Source: DTCV01 sp964641155
Lineage (GTDB): Archaea; Thermoproteota; Thermoprotei_A; Sulfolobales; NBVN01
Length of the DNA stretch: 64,000 nt
Direction of reading: 5' to 3'
NCBI GenBank assembly: GCA_964641155.1
Contig: CAZXJO010000001.1
Coordinates: forward strand, 1-64,000
The notes under the pieces were generated by a model. That model saw nothing but the letters and a program-made list of their open reading frames with translations, had not been told where the DNA came from and ran no database searches. How positions within the stretch are numbered: position 1 is the first letter of the stretch; each line of letters begins with the position of its first letter. The position numbers and the translations under genes were made by a program. Positions 1-8,691 of the stretch are shown one piece after another.

Positions 1-200
1 CTCCAAGCCCCTCAGAGCTAGGCGTAGATGTGCCCCGCATGCCGTTCGGGGCGAAAGCCACCCATGACCCCCCAGTAGTCAGAAAGCCACTGTGGACGAG
101 GTGGAAGCCCCTAGATGCAATGAATAAACATAAATCCATATCAACGAGTATCAAGGGACAAACGGTAGTTAATTTACGATCTACTCAGTGTCTTGATTAA
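1..200 (+). pseudogene. Possible 3' end of an IS200/IS605 TnpB-type gene
   Basis: A frame beginning before the window stays open to a TAA at 198-200, at least 65 codons with no start inside. The tail is rich in Pro, Arg, Lys and Trp (including RKPLWTRWKPLDAMNKHK), which resembles the low-complexity tails of archaeal IS605 OrfB/TnpB proteins. The DNA contains short complementary arms (GGGGC near 48, GCCCC near 107) as expected of an IS200/IS605 right end. The family call rests on the look of the tail, not on a catalytic domain, which would lie outside the window. It could also be a 3' remnant only. Confidence 0.35.
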
Positions 201-287
201 ACCGTTATGGAAACGTGCTAAACGTGTTACGGCCTTGCTCTTAAAAGCTTTATTTGGAACAGATCATGATGTGGTGTGATAGTGAGT

Positions 288-1874
288 ATGAGCGTCTCAA
301 GTGTTGAGAAGTTCAGGAGCTTGAGTGCTGCTGAGTTCTTCTACCGTAATAAGGAGATTGCGGGATTCTCAAACCCGGCTAGGGCCATCTACCAAACTGT
401 TAGGGAGCTGGTGGAGAACGCCTTAGATGCCGCCGACTCACATGGTATATTACCGGTGGTTAAAGTATCCATAAGCTCTGATGTCATACCTGAGAGACCT
501 GATGTTTACTTAATTAGCGTGGAGGATAACGGTATAGGCATACCGCCGGATAACATACCGCAGGCCTTCGCGCAACTGCTGTACAGCTCCAAGTACGTCC
601 TCAGGCAGTCGAGAGGTATGTTCGGGCTCGGGGCCAAGATGGCGGTACTCTACGGTCAGCTAACGACGGGTAGGCCTGTTGAAGTAGTCTCCTCTACCAT
701 CAACTCTTCGAGGATCTACTTCTTCAGACTTGCCATAGATGTTAAGGAGAACCGACCTATAGTACTTCATAGGGGTTCGTTCAAAAAGGAAGGTGATTGG
801 CATGGAACGATGGTGAAGCTATTCATAGAAGGTGATTGGAACAGGGCTAAGCCGAAAGTTTACGAATACCTTAAAAGAACCGCTATAATAGCTCCCTACG
901 CTTCAATCATATTTAAAGATCCTTCGGGCAACGTAGTTTACTTCGAAAGGAGCACTACTTTAATGCCGAGGCCTCCGAAGGAGGTCAAACCACATCCACA
1001 CGGCGTTGACATGGAGCAGTTAAAGATGTTAATACACTCAACAACTGCTAAGACGTTGAAGGAGTTCCTGATTAAGGAGTTCCAAGGGATCGGTGAGATA
1101 ACTTCTACCACATTCCTCGATACCGTTAAGATAGACCCGGCTAAAGACCCGAAGAGCCTGTCTAACGATGAAATCGAATTACTGGTTAAATCATTAAAAG
1201 AATATAATGGCTTCAAACCACCTAGGGCTGACCACCTATCATACCTTGGGGAAGAGATAATAAAGACTGGTTTGATGACCATCTTAAAGCCTGAATTCGT
1301 AACCGCTAAGACACGTAAGCCGAGAGTTTATGAGGGCCACCCATTCGTTGTCGAGGCAGGTCTGGCCTTCGGGGGGGATATCCCACCGTCCGAAGAACCT
1401 GTACTGCTCAGATTCGCTAACAAGATACCGTTACTCTATGATGAGAGCACCGACGTAGCTTGGAAGGTAATTGAGCCTAAGACAGGGAGCATTAATTGGG
1501 ACGCTTACGAAGTCAAGTGGCCGGCACCCTTGGTGATCCTAGTCCATATCTGCAGTACTAAGATTCCGTATAAAGGTGTAGGGAAAGAGAGCATAGCCGA
1601 TGTCCCTGAGTTAGAGAAAGAGATTGAGAGCTGCATCAGGGATGTTGCACGTGAGTTGAAGTCCTACATAATTCGGAAGCGGAAGGAAACTGAAGAAGCT
1701 GAGAAAGCCATAGAGATAGTCAAGTACATCCCTGACGTAGCTACGTCTTTATCGGCAATAACTAACGAGTTATCCCCTGAGGCAATAACCAACAACCTGA
1801 TGAGGTTAGTGCTTAACAAGTTCAAGAACGTTAAGATCAGGGATGTCAAAGATGTCGTTTTGAGCGTTGAGTAG
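288..1874 (+). CDS. top6B: DNA topoisomerase VI subunit B
   Basis: ATPase subunit of the type IIB topoisomerase that relaxes and decatenates DNA as an A2B2 tetramer. GHKL ATPase motifs are visible: the N-box ELVENALDAAD, the G1 box EDNGIGIPP and the lid RGMFGLGAKMA, all in the first 125 residues. The transducer domain follows, with the expected switch lysine region in the middle. Length of about 528 residues is normal. The open frame extends to a GTG at 276, but ATG 288 has a GGTG-type site about 7 nt upstream and gives the usual MSxxxxEKF-like N-terminus. The A subunit starts 8 nt downstream, so the two are co-transcribed. Confidence 0.96.
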   Translation: MSVSSVEKFRSLSAAEFFYRNKEIAGFSNPARAIYQTVRELVENALDAADSHGILPVVKVSISSDVIPERPDVYLISVEDNGIGIPPDNIPQAFAQLLYSSKYVLRQSRGMFGLGAKMAVLYGQLTTGRPVEVVSSTINSSRIYFFRLAIDVKENRPIVLHRGSFKKEGDWHGTMVKLFIEGDWNRAKPKVYEYLKRTAIIAPYASIIFKDPSGNVVYFERSTTLMPRPPKEVKPHPHGVDMEQLKMLIHSTTAKTLKEFLIKEFQGIGEITSTTFLDTVKIDPAKDPKSLSNDEIELLVKSLKEYNGFKPPRADHLSYLGEEIIKTGLMTILKPEFVTAKTRKPRVYEGHPFVVEAGLAFGGDIPPSEEPVLLRFANKIPLLYDESTDVAWKVIEPKTGSINWDAYEVKWPAPLVILVHICSTKIPYKGVGKESIADVPELEKEIESCIRDVARELKSYIIRKRKETEEAEKAIEIVKYIPDVATSLSAITNELSPEAITNNLMRLVLNKFKNVKIRDVKDVVLSVE

Positions 1875-1882
1875 GTGATCCT

Positions 1883-3913
1883 ATGCAGCTAATCTCGTCG
1901 GCTGATAGGCGTGCCAGAGATAAAGCGGTGAAGGTCATAGTTGAGGAGTTTAAGAAATTGGTCGAGCAAATCAACAGAGGTGAGAGTCCAACCATAATAC
2001 TACCCAAGAGGACGTTAAGTAACACCATATATGATGGAGATAGGAAACTCCTCCTCTTAGGACCTGAAAAAATGAGCAGGACATTCTTAGATGTGAGGGA
2101 AGCCAAGAAATTCATGCAGACAGTCCTAATGGCTAGGATAATATATGAGGCCTTAATCAATAACGAGTACCCCACGATCCGTGACCTCTTCTACAGAGGT
2201 AAACACACCATAAGGTACCGAAGTGCTAGGGGTAGGGTCGAAAACGAGAACACGTGGGACGAGCAGAAGGAATCTGACAGCGTCATAAGGGATATAGAGG
2301 TATTTATAAACCTCCTCCGGGAGGAACTGCTAATACTCAGTAAAGAGAAGGGGAAGGTTGTGGGGAACATGAAGATAAGGTCAGGTGACGATGCCATAGA
2401 CCTAAGTAAAATGGGTCACGGCGCTTACTCGATAGAACCTACCCCGGACCTCATAGAGTTCCTAGACGTCGACGCCGAGTACGTGTTAATCGTGGAGAAG
2501 GACGCCGTATTCCAACAACTTCATAGAGCGGGATTTTGGAGGAAGTATAAAACGCTACTAATAACAAGTGCCGGTCAGCCAGACAGGGCTACCAGAAGAT
2601 TCGTTAGGAGGTTGAATGATGAGTTAAAGCTACCCACATACATAATAACCGACAGCATACCGGGAGATGAGGTAGTAATAATTAGAGATCCCAAGACAGG
2701 TGAGGTCAGGATAGGACCTATAGAGGAGTTGGTAGGCCATCACTTCACCCGAAGTGAGATTGAGAGGGTCTTCATAGACTTAGAAGTACCTGCTTGGAAC
2801 CCTCATTCAGGGAAGATCGAGTGGAGGCGTGTGGGATACGTATATAGACATAGGATTGACGGTAAGTTACTTAGAATTAGGACCAAGGGCAGAGGGACCG
2901 TCAGGGTCACCGGGGGACACTCACTCTTCGTAGTCAGGAATGGCGTCATAACCGTCCTGCCAGCGAAGGATTTAATGCCTCACGATTCGTTACTGGTGGC
3001 ATCTAAATTACCTTACACACCATCGGTAAGTATTGAATCTGAGCACGGAACCTCTGTAAAGTTTAGTTCAGGGGGGCTGACCCCCACCTACTTCGATGAA
3101 GGTGTTGCACCTTACGAACCACTAGAAACGTTGCATGGGCCACTCGTACACCTAGCGGTTACCAGTAAGCCGCTTAGCGCAGCGGTGGCCTACGAAGGGA
3201 CCCCATCTCCTCCTATCTACGTAGACCATGTAAAAGGGTACTCGATCGAGGTCGAGGACGGGGTGAAGGCTAAGCAGTTGTTCAATAACTTGCTTTTCTC
3301 AGGTATAACACCGCGCGGTGTCGAGGAGTACGAAGGCTTTGTTAGGATAGCATTACCATCTCCCGGAGAGCTTTCTTCAGAAACCCCACCTGCAAAGGAT
3401 GTGAGCTTGGTTGAGGTAATTGACGTATCTGAGGAGGATTACGCGGGATACGTGTACGACTTTATGGTACCTGAATGCAACTCCTTCGTTGGTTCATACG
3501 GATTCATCTTCCATAACAGCGACCCCTACGGATGGTACATATATAGCGTCTTCAAGATAGGTTCTATAACTCTCTCATATGAGAGCGAGAGGTTGGCCAC
3601 TCCAGGCCTGAGGTTCTTAGGCGTGATGCCTTCGGACATATTCGGGGACCCCAACATAAAGAAGGCCCCCTACCTCTCAGAGTCAGAGAGGAGGAACTTC
3701 ATAATCAAAGCTAAGGAGAGGGATATAAAGAGGGCTAAGGAGCTAATCAACTATAAATGGTTCCAAACACCTAGATGGAGAAGCGAGATCGTCGACATAT
3801 TCCTGAAGAAAGAGTCTAAGCTAGAGATAGAAGCCCTTACGAGCAAAGGACTTAAGTTCCTAATGGACGAGTACATACCTAAGAAGCTAGAACTTAAGGA
3901 CTGGATAGACTGA
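1883..3913 (+). CDS. top6A: DNA topoisomerase VI subunit A precursor, interrupted by an intein
   Basis: Catalytic subunit of topoisomerase VI (Spo11 homologue). The ORF is 676 residues against about 385-390 for the family; removing codons 258-545 leaves 388, the expected length. The winged-helix/CAP region holds the catalytic tyrosine in DLFYRGKH (Tyr104; the residue before it is Phe). The TOPRIM domain has the acidic residue in LIVEKDAVF (Glu205) and a DSDPYGW motif formed only after splicing. ATG 1883 follows AGGTGATC. Splicing should be essential for activity because the insertion separates two metal-binding aspartates. Confidence 0.95.
   Translation: MQLISSADRRARDKAVKVIVEEFKKLVEQINRGESPTIILPKRTLSNTIYDGDRKLLLLGPEKMSRTFLDVREAKKFMQTVLMARIIYEALINNEYPTIRDLFYRGKHTIRYRSARGRVENENTWDEQKESDSVIRDIEVFINLLREELLILSKEKGKVVGNMKIRSGDDAIDLSKMGHGAYSIEPTPDLIEFLDVDAEYVLIVEKDAVFQQLHRAGFWRKYKTLLITSAGQPDRATRRFVRRLNDELKLPTYIITDSIPGDEVVIIRDPKTGEVRIGPIEELVGHHFTRSEIERVFIDLEVPAWNPHSGKIEWRRVGYVYRHRIDGKLLRIRTKGRGTVRVTGGHSLFVVRNGVITVLPAKDLMPHDSLLVASKLPYTPSVSIESEHGTSVKFSSGGLTPTYFDEGVAPYEPLETLHGPLVHLAVTSKPLSAAVAYEGTPSPPIYVDHVKGYSIEVEDGVKAKQLFNNLLFSGITPRGVEEYEGFVRIALPSPGELSSETPPAKDVSLVEVIDVSEEDYAGYVYDFMVPECNSFVGSYGFIFHNSDPYGWYIYSVFKIGSITLSYESERLATPGLRFLGVMPSDIFGDPNIKKAPYLSESERRNFIIKAKERDIKRAKELINYKWFQTPRWRSEIVDIFLKKESKLEIEALTSKGLKFLMDEYIPKKLELKDWID
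2654..3517 (+). other. Intein in Top6A (TOPRIM DxD insertion site)
   Basis: Protein intron of 288 residues. Block A begins Ser-Ile-Pro-Gly-Asp-Glu-Val-Val; block B is TVRVTGGHSLF with Thr86 and His89; a LPAKDLMPHDSLLV stretch resembles the end of the N-terminal splicing domain. Block F is VYDFMVPECNSFVG and block G is GFIFHN followed by Ser+1. The first residue is Ser rather than the commoner Cys, and the usual block F His appears replaced by Cys. About 150 residues lie between the splicing halves, and I see no clear LAGLIDADG motif, so the endonuclease is probably degenerate. The Asn-Ser junction at 3515-3520 and the family length of the ligated exteins support both boundaries. Confidence 0.93.
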
Positions 3914-3965
3914 AAGCGTATGCAGGCGACCCCCGCATCGGTCGAGGACCTGAGTAAACACCATA

Positions 3966-4544
3966 TCATGTCCTCCGTCTAACATCAGTCCCACACCCAG
4001 ATATCTTTAAGACCCCGCCAGCTGTGCTGACCACGTATGCGTCCTCGTACCTTAATTCATCACTCCTCAACCCCCTCCTAATCACCGTATACACCAAAAA
4101 ACCTCCCTTCTTGACCATACCAACGTACCTACCGATTATGCCGGCTATGTTGTAATTCTCCTTCAAAACCGTAATCATGGCTATTAAGTCAAACATCGGC
4201 CCTCCCCTTAGAGGCGGGTAAACGAGGTCCGCAACGACGAAGTCCACCAAAACGTTCCCCTCCATAGATGCTGCCCACTTCCTCGAAGCTAGTTCAACGG
4301 CCTTATCGCTGACGTCAACACATACGTAACGATTTACTTCAAATCCAGACCCAACCATGTATTCGAGTAATATTCCGGTGCCGCATCCTACGTCGAGCAC
4401 CGTACCCGCACGTTTCCGCACATACTTGAATATGGTCTCGTACTTAGTCCGCTGCTCTTCCCCATACAACTCATCGTAATTACTTGACAGAGCATTATAC
4501 CACTTAACGCATTCCTCAACTTCGTTAATTTCCACATCCCTCAC
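3966..4544 (-). CDS. Class I SAM-dependent methyltransferase
   Basis: A 192-residue Rossmann-fold methyltransferase. The SAM-binding motif I is VLDVGCGTGILLEY near residue 50, followed by an acidic motif II (YVCVDVSDKAVELA) and motif III around FVVADLVYPPLRGGPMFDLI. No substrate-specific domain can be seen, so the substrate is unknown. It is convergent with top6A (52 bp between stops), and it lies 10 bp downstream of a small membrane-protein gene on the same strand, so the two may share a transcript. Confidence 0.8.
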   Translation of the reverse strand: MRDVEINEVEECVKWYNALSSNYDELYGEEQRTKYETIFKYVRKRAGTVLDVGCGTGILLEYMVGSGFEVNRYVCVDVSDKAVELASRKWAASMEGNVLVDFVVADLVYPPLRGGPMFDLIAMITVLKENYNIAGIIGRYVGMVKKGGFLVYTVIRRGLRSDELRYEDAYVVSTAGGVLKISGCGTDVRRRT

Positions 4545-4554
4545 GAAGTCCTCA

Positions 4555-4848
4555 TCACCCTAACGGTGCTATGTCGTATAAGATGACCCAAGTGAGGAAG
4601 GAGACCGAATAATAGACGGCTATGCCTTTCGTTAGGTGTTTCCTGTGGGAAATTTTAAACACGTTCATCAACGGAATATACCCTACGTAGAGTGAGAAGT
4701 ACGTGACGACTAGTATGTAGTCCATCAATCCGTTGAAGGCGGAGGCACCTAAAAACACTGTTAGTATGTAGAGCAAAATACCTGACACTACGCCGTAGAT
4801 AGCCTTAAGCGCCACAATATCCATTTCCCACACCTTATTTAGCTTCAA
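4555..4848 (-). CDS. Small membrane protein, three predicted helices
   Basis: Not recognised with confidence. The 97 residues contain about three hydrophobic segments (roughly 12-33, 38-60 and 75-95) and a basic loop (KISHRKHLTKG) between the second and third. Size and topology resemble archaeal EMC6-like small membrane proteins, but no diagnostic motif was identified. It is divergent from the RqcH gene, whose start lies 40 bp away, so the short intergenic stretch must hold both promoters. It ends 10 bp before the methyltransferase start. Confidence 0.6.
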   Translation of the reverse strand: MKLNKVWEMDIVALKAIYGVVSGILLYILTVFLGASAFNGLMDYILVVTYFSLYVGYIPLMNVFKISHRKHLTKGIAVYYSVSFLTWVILYDIAPLG

Positions 4849-4888
4849 ACGAATAAATTTAAGCAGTGCTGTAGCTCTAGGTAATGAG

Positions 4889-6832
4889 ATGTCTGATAAA
4901 GGCCTAACGGTAAAGAAGGCGTTTAGCTCGCTTGACCTGGCGGTGTCTTTAAGTGAGTTAAGGGTTAAGGTCCTGAACTCCTACATCGACAACATCTACA
5001 CCGATATAGCTGGGAGTCTGATTGTAAAGCTTAGGAACCAACTTGAGACTAACTACCTGCTCCTCAAACCGGCTGAAAGAATCCATATGACGAAGAATGT
5101 CTCTAAGCTGGAATCCGCAGGGAGGACGACCCTGTTCAGGAGGTTCCTCAACAACTTAAAGGTATGTGACGTTAAGCAAGTAGAATTTGAGCGGATAGCT
5201 GTTGTAGAGCTCGAAGGTAGGGGACGTACGTATAGCTTATACGTCGAACTAATCCCTCGGGGGTTAATCGCCCTAGTAGATGAGGGTGGTAAAGTGCTGG
5301 TCACGAGTAAGGGGCTCAAGGTCAGGGATAGGGAGGTCGTGGTTGGTAAGCCCTACACACCGCCACCCACCTACAAGGACTTTAGGACTTTGGAAACAAG
5401 GGACTGGGTTGAAATACTTAGCAAGTACGATAGCTTAACACGCGGACTCGTAAGGGGTTTAGGGATCCCACCTGAAGTAGTCAATGAAGTATTAAGTGAC
5501 GGGCCGCGGGACATAACCCCCGGAAGCTCGGTGGCGGAAATTAAGGATAAGTTGACCCACTTCGTAAATAAAGTCATTGAGAAACCTGAACCTGTAATCA
5601 TAGCTAGGAATGATGGGAAGTACGTTTCGTTCCTACCTTTCAGACCATCAAAGCTCCCCCAAGAATTAAATGTGATACCGTTTGAGAACTTTAACGAAGC
5701 CGTTGATGAATACTTCCTAAAACTAACTGCCGGCGAGCTCGTCACCGGCGACTCCAAGGCGCTGGTAGATGAGTTAAGTAGAATTGATAAACTGGCTGAC
5801 GACCTTAGAAATGAATTAGCAAACCTAACAGTTAGGTTAAAAGAACTCAAAAACCTCCACGACTTAGTAGCATCCAACTACAACGTGTTGGAGGAGGTAA
5901 GCGATTGTGTGAAGACCGTCATCAAGAGGTATGGGTGGGAGCAGGTTAAGGTGTGCGGCATCTCGGACTACGACCGGAGCAAGGGCATCGTTAAGGTGAG
6001 GGTTGGTGACACCGACATAGAGTTAAACATCAGAGAGAGGGTTAACGACTACTTAATCAGGCTCAAAACACAGATCGGCGAGTGCGAGGATAAGATAGAG
6101 AAGGTTAAGGAAGTCTTAGCGGAAGCCCTTAAGAAGAAGTCCGTACTGATGTTAGAGAAGGAGGCCCTCAGTTCCCCACCACTTATTAAGAGGGTTGACT
6201 GGTACGATAAGTATCACTGGATCATCACCTCAGAAGGTTACTTAGCCATTGGCGGTAGGGACTCCGGTCAGAACGAGAAACTGGTGAGGAAATACCTAAG
6301 CGATGACGATATTTTCGTTCATGCAGATATCACCGGTGCTCCGGCATTCATATTGAAAGTAGGGGGTAAGCACCCATCAGAAAGTAGCTTGACCGAAGTA
6401 GCCACCCTGGCCGCATCTTACAGTAGGGGGTGGAAGGAGGGTTTCGCAGCTCTGGACGTTTTCTGGGTTTACGGACATCAAGTGAGTAAGAAACCCCCAG
6501 CCGGTGAATACTTAACACCTGGCTCCTTCATGATCTACGGGGAGAAAAATTACTTGAATGATGTGAAGTTGGAGCTGGCTTTAGGAGTTCTGATTATGGA
6601 TGATAAGTACTACAAATTAGTGGCTGGCCCTGAAGACTACGTGAGGAGTAGGTGCAGTTACTACGCCGTAATTAGGCCTGGAAGTGAGAGGAAGGAGTCT
6701 GTGGCTAAGAAAATTGTTGACTCATTCAAGAAAAGCGATCCCAGGCTAAGGTATGTGGACTTAAACGATCTAATTCTCAGAATCCCGGGACCCAGCCGGA
6801 TCGATAAAGTTGTAACCTCACCACATAACTGA
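4889..6832 (+). CDS. rqcH: Ribosome rescue protein RqcH (NFACT family)
   Basis: Archaeal member of the NEMF/Tae2/RqcH family, which acts on peptidyl-tRNA-blocked large ribosomal subunits during quality control. The 647 residues are the usual size. An NFACT-N domain occupies about the first 200 residues, a long coiled-coil segment lies around residues 290-430 (KLADDLRNELANLTVRLKEL and later), and the NFACT-R domain follows with WYDKYHWIITSEGYLAIGGR, DIFVHADITGAPAFILK and SYSRGWKEGFAALDVFWV. The gene is monocistronic: the divergent small membrane gene lies upstream and a CBS protein follows after 73 bp. Confidence 0.92.
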   Translation: MSDKGLTVKKAFSSLDLAVSLSELRVKVLNSYIDNIYTDIAGSLIVKLRNQLETNYLLLKPAERIHMTKNVSKLESAGRTTLFRRFLNNLKVCDVKQVEFERIAVVELEGRGRTYSLYVELIPRGLIALVDEGGKVLVTSKGLKVRDREVVVGKPYTPPPTYKDFRTLETRDWVEILSKYDSLTRGLVRGLGIPPEVVNEVLSDGPRDITPGSSVAEIKDKLTHFVNKVIEKPEPVIIARNDGKYVSFLPFRPSKLPQELNVIPFENFNEAVDEYFLKLTAGELVTGDSKALVDELSRIDKLADDLRNELANLTVRLKELKNLHDLVASNYNVLEEVSDCVKTVIKRYGWEQVKVCGISDYDRSKGIVKVRVGDTDIELNIRERVNDYLIRLKTQIGECEDKIEKVKEVLAEALKKKSVLMLEKEALSSPPLIKRVDWYDKYHWIITSEGYLAIGGRDSGQNEKLVRKYLSDDDIFVHADITGAPAFILKVGGKHPSESSLTEVATLAASYSRGWKEGFAALDVFWVYGHQVSKKPPAGEYLTPGSFMIYGEKNYLNDVKLELALGVLIMDDKYYKLVAGPEDYVRSRCSYYAVIRPGSERKESVAKKIVDSFKKSDPRLRYVDLNDLILRIPGPSRIDKVVTSPHN

Positions 6833-6905
6833 ACCGCTCACGGCAGAAATAATTATATATTCCGGTCTCGAGTAGTTAATAGCCACAACAACTTACTGAG
6901 AGCTG

Positions 6906-7760
6906 GTGATGTCGGTGGTTCCTAAGGTGTTGTCATTTATGAGTTCTCCGGTCATAACTGCTACTAAGGAAGACTCCCTAGCCAGCGTCAGGAACTTAAT
7001 GCTGACGCATAAGATTGGTAGGGTCGTAATCGTAGAACATGGTAAGGTGGTAGGCATAGTCTGCAAGAGTGATTTCAGTAAATTAGCCTACAACCGTAGG
7101 AGGTACTCAAAACCCTTAGAGGCGATAGTGGCCGATGAGGTGATGACAAGTCCGGTATTCGCCACATCACCTAACAAGACTTTAAAGTCGGCAGCTCAAT
7201 TTATGATAAGACGTGGACTAGGCTCCTTACCAGTTATAGACAATGATGGCAAGCTTGTTGGAATAATAACTAAGCACGATGTTTTGAGGGCGTTCTCCAG
7301 CAAATTTCACAACATCTTTAAAGTGTCTGACTTCATGACGAAGAATCTCATTACGGTCTCACCAACCCACAGTATATATTACGTGTTCGACCTAATGCTT
7401 CAATCCGAAGCGAAGAAGGTCGTCGTAGTTGATGGAGGTAAGCCTGTGGGGGTTATAACGCGGAGTGATTTGCTTCACACGTTGTTAGGTTTGGAGACGG
7501 AAACCTCATCACTTAAACATGCCCGCAGACATTCAAAGAACCTCTACGAACTGCTAAGAACACACTCAGTTCTGGTGGCTTCAGACATCATGATGCAGGA
7601 CCCCATCACCGTAAATCATGATGAGGACTTAGCCAGGGCTTCAGATATCATGGTCAAAAACAGGATCGGGTGCCTACCTGTCATCGATTCGAAAGGGCTC
7701 TTAGTGGGACTCATAATTAAGGACGACATCGTTAGGGCCTTAAGGGAGGTCCGAACTTAA
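6906..7760 (+). CDS. Protein with four CBS domains
   Basis: Four tandem CBS modules fill the 284 residues, at about 8-60, 75-130, 140-190 and 220-282; each begins with a phrase such as SPVITATKEDSLASVRNLM, TSPVFATSPNKTLKSAAQFM, TKNLITVSPTHSIYYVF or QDPITVNHDEDLARASDIM. CBS pairs bind adenine nucleotides and act as regulatory modules, and no effector domain is fused here. The start may be GTG 6906 or ATG 6909, preceded by GAGAGCTGGTG. The final gene convergent with it encodes a small zinc protein. Confidence 0.9.
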   Translation: MMSVVPKVLSFMSSPVITATKEDSLASVRNLMLTHKIGRVVIVEHGKVVGIVCKSDFSKLAYNRRRYSKPLEAIVADEVMTSPVFATSPNKTLKSAAQFMIRRGLGSLPVIDNDGKLVGIITKHDVLRAFSSKFHNIFKVSDFMTKNLITVSPTHSIYYVFDLMLQSEAKKVVVVDGGKPVGVITRSDLLHTLLGLETETSSLKHARRHSKNLYELLRTHSVLVASDIMMQDPITVNHDEDLARASDIMVKNRIGCLPVIDSKGLLVGLIIKDDIVRALREVRT

Positions 7761-7769
7761 CCGCAGTTT

Positions 7770-8012
7770 CTATATCTTCTTACTAGTAATTGAGGAACGC
7801 TTACTTAGGATCTCCTCAAAGTTCTTCTTAACCCTTCTAACAGACTCCTTGGAAACCGCGGGGTCTAAGTCATCAACAAATGCCTTCAGGAACTTCACAG
7901 CACACCTTTTACTGTGCAGTGTAATCACCTCATCGTCAACTCTCAAAGTAATCCCCTGACCTTCGGGGAACACTTTACCACACACATTGCATCTATTCTT
8001 AATCTTAGACAT
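7770..8012 (-). CDS. Small zinc-binding (TRASH/YHS-like) protein
   Basis: About 80 residues. A metal-binding pattern is visible: CNVCGKVFPEGQG, then LHSKRCAVKF about 25 residues later, giving a Cys-x2-Cys ... His-x3-Cys arrangement as in TRASH or YHS domains, which often bind transition metals. The rest is a basic helical tail ending in a run of Lys and Ser. The frame is open to a TTG at 8024, but ATG 8012 has a GGTGGTG site directly upstream and gives MSKIKNRC. It lies in tandem with the NikR-like regulator, about 130 bp downstream, so a shared role in metal homeostasis is possible but unproven. Confidence 0.65.
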   Translation of the reverse strand: MSKIKNRCNVCGKVFPEGQGITLRVDDEVITLHSKRCAVKFLKAFVDDLDPAVSKESVRRVKKNFEEILSKRSSITSKKI

Positions 8013-8145
8013 TTCCACCACCAACTCCTACACTCTACTCCAAATAATTAAACCATGCAGATGTCTCCGTCCTAGAGGATATACGTGCTTAGGGGGTAAA
8101 CGCTCTTTGAGACATAACTCAGTTCCATGACTAGGGATCCTAGAC

Positions 8146-8547
8146 TCAGCCGTACTCCAGTGGTACATAACGGCATCTACATCCTCTTTCCAACACCTTC
8201 TTATGCAACCCTTCAATCACCTCTGACTCCCCACTCACTATTAAAACCTCAACGCAGTGATTCCCTACGTGGTGGTGAGTGTATGCTAATATTAAGTCCT
8301 TATACTTGTCGATAAATTCTGTTGTTGAGGTAGTTCCATGTCCACGATCGAATAACAGTAGAACCCCCGTACACCTGTGGGGCCTTCGGTAATGGGTGAA
8401 CTCTGTTATAAACCCTCTCACAGCATGTTCGATCACTGCAGACCTATTGACGTTGAAGTCCTTAACGATGCTGTCTAATTCATCAGCAATGTCTGAAGAT
8501 AGTGCCACCCCAAACCTCCTCTTACCAGCACGCATAGTTGACATCAT
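8146..8547 (-). CDS. nikR: NikR-like nickel-responsive regulator (RHH plus ACT-like domain)
   Basis: 133 residues in two parts. The N-terminal ribbon-helix-helix (about 10-50) reads RFGVALSSDIADELDSIV followed by NVNRSAVIEHAVRGFI. The C-terminal metal-binding domain contains LAYTHHHVGNHCVEVLIVSG, which carries the histidines and the cysteine expected for square-planar nickel binding in NikR (HxH and a downstream Cys). An earlier histidine-containing loop, THYRRPHRC, is also present. NikR binds operators when nickel is abundant. The window also encodes a [NiFe] hydrogenase at 27986-29455, a plausible reason for nickel control. Confidence 0.88.
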   Translation of the reverse strand: MMSTMRAGKRRFGVALSSDIADELDSIVKDFNVNRSAVIEHAVRGFITEFTHYRRPHRCTGVLLLFDRGHGTTSTTEFIDKYKDLILAYTHHHVGNHCVEVLIVSGESEVIEGLHKKVLERGCRCRYVPLEYG

Positions 8548-8691
8548 GTAATATCTTGGTGCATTGACAAATAAATTTCAAACGTCTGCGTATTACTGAG
8601 GTTTTTTATCAGGCCACCAGCTTCAAATGGTGTTACCTAAATTAATAAGGATGTAAGATGTTATACTTACTGGTTTAGGGCTGTCCCGAGG
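8548..8691. promoter_or_regulatory. Divergent intergenic region (nikR / DGGGP synthase)
   Basis: 144 bp between the two divergent starts. It is AT-rich, with TATA-like stretches at about 8566-8575 (leftward) and 8641-8648 (rightward). I see no clear NikR palindrome. It probably holds both promoters. Confidence 0.35.

Noticed and set aside
938..1282. A 114-codon minus-strand frame inside top6B
   Set aside because: Antisense to a clear gene with codon bias on the plus strand; a shadow.
8028..8216. A 62-codon minus-strand frame
   Set aside because: It overlaps the end of nikR in another frame and has no homology or ribosome binding site; a shadow.
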